From: Watersipora subatra
Lineage: Eukaryota > Bryozoa > Gymnolaemata > Cheilostomatida > Watersiporidae
Reading direction: 5' to 3'
NCBI RefSeq assembly: GCF_963576615.1
Contig: NC_088711.1
Location: 13,129,869 to 13,193,868, forward strand
DNA length: 64,000 nt
In this document: in pieces, positions 48,201 to 60,200 of the stretch
Position numbering within the stretch: position 1 is the stretch's first letter
How the letters are laid out: every line of letters starts with the position of its first letter
The notes under the pieces: generated by a model
Told to the model about the DNA's origin: nothing
The model's database searches: none
The model's input: only the letters and a program-made list of their open reading frames with translations
Translations under genes and position numbers: made by a program

Positions 48201-51200
48201 ATACAAAGGCGATTGGTTGGTACAGGTGTTACAGCATCGGTCTACTAATCTGAATGTGACGAGTTGGAGTATCGTTGAAAGTTATCTTTTATCCTAACCT
48301 TGACCCTCTGGATACAGATAGATGACGAACAGGTGGAACCCCTTTTTGTAGTAAAGCGATTTTGTTGTTTTGCCTTATTGTAAAACTAATAACAAAATAT
48401 TTGTTATTAGTTTTACTTTGCAGACTAGACTCTGATGAAAAGAAAAAAAAGCAAATCGTTGTAAATAAACATCGAAAATGTGCAGTCCCCAATCAACTTA
48501 TTGTAAAATTACCGCAATCATAATCTATAAAACCAGTGAGATTGATCATAAAAAAGAGAAAAGTTGTCGATACAACTCAATATTACTGCAGTTACGGTAC
48601 AGCCACCAAATTAAAAGAGTGAAGTCATGTTTTTCCCTTTTGCATGGTCAAAAGAGTGAGTTTAAAAAGATCTCGGAATAGTTCAGGCAATTTACATGTG
48701 TTTTACTGTTCTTATAACGAAAATTCCCTACAGCATAAACGTTCCTGGAACGAATTATTTACGTTGTAGGAGCGCCTACTATATAGTCCTCACTAAGCAT
48801 TTTATCCGATGAGTGTTATACACCTTTTGTGTAATATGAAACTTTTAGTAATTTTTATGCTTGGTCATATTTTAATAAACTTCTTACCAAATTTATAGTA
48901 ATCTCTACTTTAGTATCGAGCGCTTTATGCCGACTTGTAGCCCAAACTTTATTGTATATATATACTAGAAAATTTTCTTTTTATTTAACATATAACAACA
49001 GTTACCATTCTAACTTTCAAACTTCATATCATGAGAAAAGTACATACATAATAAGAGCTGTGAATTGTAGGAGCTTTTGTAGTCTAGTGGTTAGAGAATT
49101 AGATTGAAAACTTGCAAAATGCAATCTTTGTGAGTTGAAGTCCAGCAGAATGGAAAATTTTAATTCCAAGATTTTAATAGCTATAGCTTGACATACCCAG
49201 CTATACACAGACCAACTTTGAGAAATGTATCATGTTTATCCATAAATGTATAATGCATGCGTAAAATTGTATATATATCATATGTTTGTACATAATGTAA
49301 GAGTATACATGTATATATATTTAGTATTGCTAGAAATACTAGTTCCGTAAAGAATAATAAATAAAAAGCACTATGTGCAGCGTGAATTATAGTATAATTT
49401 ATAATATAGAGAGTACTCTGCTGTTGGTTAATCATGACAGATATAGTTCTGTTCTCATCAGGTGATAGTTTTAGAAATTTATATACATGCATATAGGCCC
49501 TACGTATCATACGTATCATATTATGTTTATCCATAAACATAAAATGTATCTGTATATATATCATATGTTTATCCATAAACATATACATGTAATGTATGCA
49601 TATATACATCATATGTTTATCTATAACCATATAATGTACGCATGTATATATAGAATGTTTATTGATAAGCATATTATGTATGCATATATACATCATATGC
49701 TTATCTACAAACATATGATATGAGGTAGTATCAGCATAACGAATTCTTAAAAATGCTAATATAACTTTCTTCGCTCATATAGACAAGCTACATGTACAAT
49801 AGACTGGAAATGATATTAGAAGATAGGTGTTACTTACATCTTTGTGAAAAGAGTTATGGCCACATTTCAGTAGAAATCTTTTTCTACTCACACTGAATTC
49901 CTCAAAACATATGCTGCAGTCCTAAAAAGATAGCGACAGAGATGTTATGCAAGTTTATTCGTTTATAAATGATAGTTAAAAATCACCTGAACTTAGTGGC
50001 AATGAGTCGGCATATTTGCAGACACTCACTTCATGCATGTCTTTATCTTGATCGGCTCTGTTGTTGACAGCTTGAGAAGGTGCCCTGACCAGTAGGCGTG
50101 GCCTGAGTGGTTTAGATTTGTCTGTCCGCAACTCCTCAGGACTATGAGCATAGACGCACTAAAACAATAGACCGATAAGCGTGTACACATATGTATGTAC
50201 AAGTTGGTGATACGTAGGCTTGGCACACAAATTAAAAGCGTCTTGATAAAATCACTCATTGCAAGTTTGAACAAAGCCTGTATCATGGCATACACACTAT
50301 TTAAAGCATGCTCAAAGAATCAACAGCTATAAACAGCTAACAAGTTTAACCAATTTAATTATCGCGTCTTCACAACTATGCAGATGATATAAATGATAGC
50401 AATGATGATATATATACTGCAAAACCTCTAATTAAATGCCACCTCTACAGTATTTGAACGCCACCTCTACAGTATTTGAACGCCACCTCTACAGTATTTG
50501 AACGCCACCTCTACAGTATTTGAACGCCACCTCTACAGTATTTGAACGCCACCTCTACAGTATTTGAACGCCACCTCTACAGTATTTGAACGCCACCTCT
50601 ACAGTATTTGAACGCCACCTCTACAGTATTTGAACGCCACCTCTACAGTATTTGAACGCCACCTCTACAGTATTTGAACGCCACCTTTACAGTATTTGAA
50701 CGCCACATCTACAGTATTTGAACGCCACCTCTACAGTGTTTGAACGCCACTTCTACAGTATTTGAACGCCACCTCTACAGTATTTCAACGCCACCTCTAC
50801 AGTATTTGAATGCCACCTCTACAGTATGTGAACGCCACTTCTACAGTATTTGAACGCCACCTCTACAGTATTTGAACACCACCTCTACAGTATTTGAATG
50901 CCATTTCTATTTAACCGCCACTATGAACGAAGGTTTGAAAAATAGAGTGCTACCCTTTATTTGAATGCCACCTCCATTCAAACCGCCACTTTAAAAACCT
51001 TTCATCTTTATGAACCGATAATATCAAGGGATCAGTAGAAAAGTGCCCAAAAAATCATATTGATAAAGAATAGTTTACATCAATAACAATCAATTCTCTC
51101 GTCGTCCAACTCTAAAGCTTTCATCTTGTTTTTCCTTAAAGGTTGACTTGCAACAAAATTCACATTACAGTTATTTGATATGAAAAGATTCACCATGTCT

Positions 51201-54200
51201 TACTCTGTTGTGTTGTAGGTGCAAAATATGTGGAAACGTGATTACAAGCTCTTAAAAGCTAAAAAACGAACAGTTAATCCGCAGCCACACGAAACCGCCG
51301 TAGTTTGGATTCGCTTTCCAAAACGGCTCAAATGGGTATAGTTGTTACAGGATGGTTTCTGTTTACACTTTCATGCAACCTCATTCGTCGAAATACTTTC
51401 ACAAATATACTTCACGCATTCAATAAAACCATGTCTATTGTTCTTACGCGTCTGTTTTATCGTCATTGTAATGATGTCACTTTTAGCACTGATATCTTAT
51501 AACTTACCGTAAAAAATCGTTAAACTTTTTAACCTTAGCTCGAAGGAGTACATATCATTGTCTGATAATCATGATGAGCCTGTTGGTCACTTGTGATAAT
51601 CGATTAGTGCTGCAAAAATTATTTGCGAAGTATTGGGTGACATGATCAGATTACGACTTGCCGATTAGACCAGGCCAAAACAAAATTGTAAAGTAGCAGG
51701 CATCTATATTTGATACGGTGTCTGTCATAAACTAGTACTACGATAAGTTTTATATTGAGCTTTTTATTGGCCTTTCAACTCACGTGAGAACATACGTGAC
51801 AAGACGATAACCAAATTTCGTAGTTACGTCATCGAAATAAAGAGATTCATTGCAAGCAATAGATGTCAACTGGTAGAGATACTTCTTAGTTTCTCAATGC
51901 ATATTTATTAAAAGATATTTGACAAGTTGGAGGTAAGTTAGCAGATTTATTGCATCCAAAAGGTTTAATATCGCTCCACTGAGAAATGAGGGCAAAATAT
52001 AGGCGACATTCGCTACGCCCGTAAAAAGGCTAAATTTATCTTCTCAAAACTCTGACAAGCCATTTAAAAAACACACCACCAGCCTCTATTTGAACGCCAC
52101 CTCCAAAATATAAAATAATAAAGTATTTTATACTAAGTGGTAAGTACAGTGTGCACAAGTATAAGACTACCTACAATAATCTAGTATTTCTGAAATCTAT
52201 ATAACCAGTTGTAATTTGTCTTAAAAAGGACACAAAGGCTTGGTATCATTTTAATGCTCAGTATCTCCTTTATCTGTGTTTCTTATCTGCGTCTTTAAAA
52301 ATAATACTCTGGCTGTTACATCGTTAGCAGTGTTACATGTCAATATTTTTTATTAAGTGCTATTTTAAGAAATAAGTCCTTGAACTGTTAAAAATGACTG
52401 AATCTATAGCTAGGGAAGTAGAAATTCAAACATGAAAAAATTCAGAGAGTTTAACACAATGGCTTTAAAAAAAGAATTGCTAACTTTAGCTAATTTATCA
52501 AAGACCGGTGCGTCATTTGCCAGTGGATAAGTTATATTCTTTATTTTTCTTTTGGAGTGCCTATTCATTCATTTCTTTCTAATTATTTTTTAGCAATCTG
52601 AATCAATTTAAATTTCTATCATTCATTCTCTTATTCACTACCACTCTGAATACACTTGCATCTGTCCATAAACACAGGACATAGACACAGGAGTTAATAC
52701 ATAGATTATGATGATGGATTTGAGGGCGTTTATGGACAGATGTAAGTATATTTCAGAGTAACAGTAAGTAAGAGAATGATAGAAATGTAAGTTGATTCCA
52801 ATTTATTAATACTTAGCAGAGCTCATCGCGTGAAAGTATTATGTAATTTGGAGTAAAAACTTTGACTGGCAAACAGAACGATAACATACCAGAACAATGT
52901 AGATTTTAAAAAGTGAAACGGTAGATAAATTTTTTTTTTCAAGTTGGCTATAATATGTTTATTGATTTCTATAGTTAAAGTGTATGAAAATTATTGGGCA
53001 GTTTTACATTTGCGCACATGTCTGTGTAGAGATGAAGAGGTGCAGCAGAAAAGAAAGTATATGAAAAGGTATGCAGTGCTTCAATGCAGTGAGATTGGTT
53101 TACAGTTATATTGTACTCACCTCATTTGCAGGAAGACGGCACTTTCCACGAAGACTTCTTTGACAGATTTCATACTTGGGCAGAGGTTTCAGCTCTCCTC
53201 GACCGTGAGCAAACCTGCATTCAGCTTTTGTATTCCAGCACTTGCCAGCCTCCCACTTCTCACACATGCTAGTTTTCCGTAAATAAAATGCCAGACGGAA
53301 AGGACACTGCTGGTTATCACAGGGCTCGGTATGAGCCGTGTTGGTATCCTGTAAAAAAACCGTTACTTTAAAAAGCATAAACATCAAGCGAATATATAGC
53401 TGTAGTTATGCTACACACAATCTCCTCACGGCAGCATCTAAAAAGAGAATGTCCTCTGTTAATAAGACTGCATATGAGTTCAACAGAAACAACCTCCGAT
53501 TCCAGTTGCGTGTGGTGCTTTCTTTAACTGGAGCTTTGCGGTGGCCATTTTAAGCCTGACTGACTCATGCTCAAAGTTGTTGAGGCCATCTCAATCTCAT
53601 CTATTGTGTGCTTTTATATTATTATAAATTATTTGCTAAATAAAATAATTTAGTTCATTAAATTAATATAATAAATTATATCAACAACATTTATAATATA
53701 ATTAATAATAATTACATTATCAATTAATAATTTATTAATTATCAATTTCTTAATTAAAAATTTAATAATAACTATTAATACAGCAATGAATACAGCAATA
53801 TTTTACTTGTTTATCAATTTTAAAGCATAATGCAATGCAGATTTCCGAAAGAAAATAACATCAACATGCGGTAGGTTTCAAGGAGGAAACAAGGCCAACA
53901 TACAGTAGGTTTCAAGAAGAATGTCAGTGTTGAAGTGTAGTGAAACCTTTACAGAAGCATTTTTCAGTCGATGGGAGTTGAGTTATTTTTAAAAGGTGAA
54001 AAACTAAAGATTTTAGACTATGAATTGACAAAGATAAAACTTTGTTGGGCGATCCTAGTATCTAACTTGATCAATTTAATTGTGCCGACCTGAAATCGAC
54101 AGCTGCTTATGGGAATGGGCAAACAAATCCTATTTTTGAGTAAGATCACCTATGATATAAGTTAAGCATCACCTTACAAATTGTCTAAAATTCATTAAAC

Positions 54201-57200
54201 ATCTACTTTAGATAAGTTAATTTATGAATTGCTAAACAAACCTGAGGCGGCGGCGGCCCTCTGTGAAACCAGTCAGGAAAAGGTCGAAGCTCCTTTTCAC
54301 CATGTGCATGTTTGCAGCCAGACCCAAAAGGACAAAAGCCATCCTTATAATGCCAGCATATGCTGGTCTTGTACAGCTCAGGTATCTTTACGTAGGGCGT
54401 AGACTTTGGCTGCTAGAGAGAAGAAAAACTTTATGAAGTTCGATTCAACGGCATACATATCCAGCCTATAGCAAATGAAGCAGAAGTATCAATGGAGTGA
54501 AGGGACTTACAACTGCAACTGAATGCGGCGGCAGGCCATTAGGAACATCTACTGGAGCAATAGTCTTGTTCACAGTTGGAGCTGGAGGCGGTGCGACTGC
54601 TGCTTTTACACCAGCTTTTCGACCAGCTTTAGAAGAATCTTCAGATCTTTTATTCTGATCTAAAAAATGTTGCTCTGAGCATAAGAATGTGCAATAGGAG
54701 GGGGTATATAAAGAGAGCGGAACAGGAAAATAAAGAGGGAGAAGGGGGGGGGGGTCAGAACAGAGAGAGAGAGAGAGAGAATAGAGAGGAGAGAGAAAAA
54801 GAGAGAGAAAGGAGACAGAGAGGAGAGAAGACAAAAAAGAAAACGGGAAAAAGCAAAGAGAGAGGAAAAGAGGGAGAAAGGGTTAAAGAGAGAGGATAAA
54901 AAGAATGGAAACAAGAAAAAGGGAGACAGAGAAAACTGAGAGGAAAGAGAAAACAGAGAGAGGAAAAGAGAGGTACGAGAGAGGATAGAGAGAGGATAGA
55001 GAGAAGGAAGCGCTGTCAATGGACTTGAGAGCTTTCCCAAAAGCATACTGTGGTAAGGTGTCTGTAGAGGCAAATTTTCTGAAACAATTTATGGAAACAC
55101 GACTACATTTTTCTTGCTCAAAAAGCATGTATTTGTGAGTAACCACTACCAACTTTCAAGAATGTCAACCATTGTATTACAACAGTTCATCATATGGTGA
55201 TCATGATAAGAAATACTTTGGTTATCAAAGTATTTACTCTAACCTTTCTTATCTTGATTATCCCATCTCATCATTAGTTCCCTTGCAAACATTTCATCAT
55301 CTTCAATTTGTTTGTCTGTATCATGCTCTCCGAATGTCCCAGCTGTAGGTAAGCAATGATCATACTGTTATAACCAAGAAATCGTTAATTCTAAATAATT
55401 TATATCAAAGTAATTACTATATTCTGTCTGTTTATACCTTATTATGTCTGTTCATACCTTATTCTGTCTATTCATACCTTATTCTGTCTGTTTATACCTT
55501 ATTCTGTCTGTTCATACCTTATTCTGTCTATTCATACCTTATTCTGTCTATCCATACCTAATTCTGCCTATTCATACATTATTCTGTCTATCGCTACCCT
55601 ATTCTGTTTATTTACACTTTATTCAGCCTATTTCTACCCTATTTGGTCCTGGTACATTCTATTCTGTTTATTCTTGGCTTGTTGTACTTGGTCACACTTA
55701 GTTATGTCTCGTCCTAAAAAAACAAAACAGGAAAGGTGCTGCAGCCTTGCCCAGCAGTTTGGCCGTTGGTCAGGTTAATGTCAGTTTTACTATTTTATAA
55801 ATGACAGTTGCCAAGATAAACAGCCAATAAAATCTGCCTACTACTACACATGTATCTCTCTGTTCAAACAATAGTTGCCCTTGAGTTAGTCATTCTGATA
55901 AGTAATCCTTACGCATACCACATGTACGCATATCAGATAGTTTGATAGTGGAGGTGTGGGATAATGGACGCATACCTGAGCCAACTGAGGCAGTAGACTT
56001 TTTCCTGGAAGGTGCTGCAGCTGCATTAGTCGTCTGCTGCAGAGATGATTGGTCGCTGTGTTTGCTGCCATTGGATACCTCATTTGAAATTGAAGTTGGT
56101 TGAGCTTCTTCTTCTTCATCCTTTTGGGTTAGAGGCTTTATGAGGTTTGTGGACTCATCCAGATGACCAAGTGAATTTGATGTTGCAGCTGATGATGAAC
56201 TTACAATACCCTCTTGGTTGGTTTCAGATCCGTCAACCGCTTTTACCCCACTTTTGGACTTCTTCTTTTTCTTCCTTTTTTTAGCGGGAGCCTTTGGAGG
56301 TTCCTTAGCGGTCTCGGATTTCTTTTCATGGCTATTCACAGCAGAACCCATGCATTGTGAAGATTCCTCATCAGGGCCTTCAGATTGGACTTGAATTCCA
56401 AGAGAAATGGTAGAGTTGCCTTCACCTTGACCTGTCTTGTGACCATGGAGTATTTCATCAGTCGCAATTTCGTTTTCATCTTTGCACTTTTCTGTCGAAT
56501 GACAAACAACCTCTGTTGATTCTTTCTCTTTATTAGATTCGACTTCACCATCACCTATACCAGACCTATCGCGTTTCCGATCTCTTTCATGTTTCAAACC
56601 AAACACATTTTTTACTTCTTGATGCTTTTTCCCTTCAATGTCGTCCTTGACCTTAGCATTATCTACAGGCCTTCTTGGTGTTGTTGTAGCACTTCTCAGA
56701 GCTGCTCGTTCATGAAGTGATAGATCAGCAAAGTTACTCCTTGCAGATAAAAAGGCCGAATCTAAAACGCAATATAATAGATAGCAACAAGCCACATATT
56801 ATTTATTATTTGAACCTTTTCAAACTAATGTAACACCTGGTCATTTACTAGGATTTTTGTCTGCACTGAAGCACCATGTATCCAAATATTAATATCTATT
56901 CAAATACTTGTCTAAATACTTATCTAAATATCAGAATAGATAACATAATAGAATAAATCTAAATACTTATCAAATACATCCACTGTATTTAAATATCAAC
57001 ATGTATCCAAATATTAATATAGATCCAAATATTAACGTGCATCCAAATATTAATGTGTATCCAAATATTAACGTGTATCCAAATATTAACGTGTATCCAA
57101 ATATTAACGTGCATCCAAATATTAATGTGTATCTACATATTAGCAAGCACCTCAGACAGAGCTTCTGTCAACAATTGGATTACATAGTTTTCAGTCTATT

Positions 57201-60200
57201 TTTAAACCGTTGCGCTGCCACAACAAGAATGCAAACAAAAAAAGTGATACTTAGATTTATGCCTTATTCTGGTTAAAAACCCTGAAATATACAACCCAAT
57301 AGACGATATACAATAGACAAATATGCAGCGGGAACATCTGGTTTGAAGTCCTACTAACTACCTGAAGATTTCATTTCTCGTCTATGAAATCTCCTGGATT
57401 TTAATCTTGAGCAACCGCAGGGCTAGATGACTGTAAGGTCATCATAAGATCAAATGGTTTGCACAGCGTGTAAAAAGGTATCATCATGGAGATACAGTAC
57501 AGCATTTCACACTGAACAATGGTGCCATCTTGAGAGCCAATTTCAAGTGTTTTATCAGAGAGAAATCATATAAATACAAAACAAACATCGTCACTGCTTG
57601 CCTCAGTTAATTTTGTCTGGAATGTCTGTCTGGTTAATTTGAACTCTATTGATACAACACCAGGGCAATTTTCTGGCAGCGTTCACATTGGCACGGCTGG
57701 CCATTTCCGAGATGACTGACAACCAAGTGAACCACTTGTTAACAGACCTTAGAGCAAGGGTTCCCAACCTTTTTCATTCAGTTCCCCCCTTATGCCTTGT
57801 CATAAATTTGATTCCCCCCGCACTTTTAACTTGACTAAAAACAACTGATACAAATTATCATCCCATTTTATTGTACATATCTAAACATATAACAACATAT
57901 TATTAATATTTATACAGCACGCATACAACACACAACAGTACATGACCTTCGGCATGACGGTGAATTGGTTTATGACTAGGTTAACTTAGTATCCAATCAG
58001 AATCGGGATGGATGTGCTCACATATATCTATGGGTTCTGACTAGTAGCTCATTATTAGCAACTAGTGTTATAGATAAAACCAAAATGTTAAATGATGAAA
58101 CCCAAACTCAAACGTCACTGCAAGACATAAATTAAAAATTTAACAAATCAAATATTCTGTTCCGCTTGTACATGTATATTCAAAATTCCCCCCGGGGAAT
58201 TTCCTCCCTGGTTGGAAACCCCTGTTTTAGAGACACAAACATAAACATTAGTTATGGTCATATCTGCATCAATTTTTGCGTTAAAAATGGAAAAACTGCT
58301 CACTACAACTGGAATAGTATGAGCCAGCACTGGATGCATTTGCTTTGGTAAACCTGACCAAGTGATTGCTCAGTTGCTCTGGTAACACGCTTTTTAATTT
58401 TAAAGAGCTGGTGTAGAAAACCAAAGCTTCCCGGGTATGTTTATCTACATACATATGTATATATATCTTTCCGGGTATATTTAAACCGAAGCTACCAAAG
58501 TTTGCAAGGCGCCGTCCAGGTTCAAGCAGTCGCTAGCAGTTGTGGCAGTTGCTAGCAATTGCTAGCAGTTGTGGCAATTTTTAGCTATCATAGCAAATTG
58601 CAATTCTAGCAACTCCTGGAATTCTAGCAACTTTTTGCCCTATTGTTGTCAAATCTGAATTAAATCAACCGATTTTGAAAATTAAATACTGAATTCACTA
58701 GTAATAAGTTGTCCAATCAAGCAAGAGCTGTTAACCCAATTAAGAATAACTGAAGCTATTTGGTTGCAAGTTTCTTTCTTCTTTCTTTAAAGTAACTTAG
58801 TCTGCTCCCTCAAACAACGTTCCTTGCTTCTGTAGTTTTAATTCGCTTCGCCTTGTTTATTTTTAGACTGGATGTCAACCATTCATTGATTCTAGAGACT
58901 GAGCTTTAGTATAGCGCCATAGCTCTTCATATTATATTTCCACACCAAACTATTTCAGGAAAGGAAAGGTGACACTATATGATGTAGTTATTTCTTAACC
59001 TTTACAGACCTTGGAAAGACAAGTGATGCTAATCATAGCAAGCTGTGGTGAACTGTCACACAATATGTGATCATGAATGTTTGTTTTTTAAACAGTGTGC
59101 GTGATTGGGCAGGTCAGAATGCAATAGCTGCTTAGAGCATTGTAAATGCTTGGTGTATCTGGAGGGAAATATTATGATTTGTCATTTAAGTGAAACTTAG
59201 AAATGAATTGCTAGAAGGTTAAAGAAACCGTATGGCCATTCTTTTAGGAATTCCAGAATGGACGGATTCAATTTTTACCTACATGCCAACAGGCCTGTAT
59301 TCCCTGGTTGAAAGTTGGGGCGGCAAATGTTAGGCGACTAGTTATGAACACCAGATGGTTTGGAGGGGGCGGTGTAAGCCCCCCCAACAGGTTTCTCTCA
59401 TGTAAGGCCACAACCGGGCCTCTCACATAAAGTTTAAAAAAATTTTATCGGAAAGAATAAATATTTTTCTATTATTTGAGATTTGTTTGTTTTAGGTGAT
59501 GTGACTGCTAGGGCGTTTTCAGATTAAAATAGGCAAAACTTGACCGCAATTAAAACGCTAAGAAAAAAAACATCTTTTTCTTTTGAGCGTTTTAACAAAG
59601 ATCAATTTTGCCGATTTTATTTCAAGTTCATCCGAAGGTTTTTACGCTTTCGATGGATCATTGCCAAGCGGATGCTTGGTTGAACTTGACCTTTTTCAAA
59701 CATTTATAAAAGTTGTTAACAAGAATATTTTACCAATGATGATAATAATGACGCCTAAGAACTACTAAAAGCTGATGTTTATCTCTATGGCTTGGAATAA
59801 AGTGATATTCTACAGCAATAGAAACCGTTCCCGTAGCTGTTGGGCAAATAACTGTTCGAGTAAACGATGTGGAGGTCGAGTTATCTAAAGCAATTTATCA
59901 TTGCGTGGTAACGGACCAAACAAATCCATTTGAGTTAATCATGTGTTCGTTGTAAAATTTTTACATTTTATTCAAGGGCGAGTTATCCGAGTTTGACTGT
60001 ACTTAGCCGCCAAAAATTCCTAAAAAGTTGGGGCGGCTCAGCCGGCCAGCCGCCCCAGGGAATACAGGCCTGCATGCCAACTTACAGAGACGAGCTTTAT
60101 TATAGAGCCATAGTTTTTTATATTCTATTTCCAAGATATTTGAGAAGACAGGCTGGCAGCATTCAGGAGTAGCTTATGTAACTTAGCTTCTGACAGCTTG

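Larger units (their letters stand above)
47466..48889. repeat. Large inverted repeat of Penelope-like terminal sequence
   Basis: Left arm 47466-47650 is the reverse complement of 47882-47942 joined to 48782-48889, with few mismatches; spacer about 230 bp. Both arms contain a hammerhead-like motif next to CATTTTATCYGATGAGTG. The right arm is split by a MITE. No reverse transcriptase of a Penelope element is present. Confidence 0.85.

Noticed and set aside
50445-50905. Regular short repeats resembling a CRISPR array
   Set aside because: Units are contiguous with no unique spacers, and the DNA is animal nuclear; it is a minisatellite from a MITE end.
54466-55152. Ser/Leu/Phe-rich ORFs in the polypyrimidine tract
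   Set aside because: Low-complexity translation of CT-rich intron DNA; only 54511-54659 is exon.
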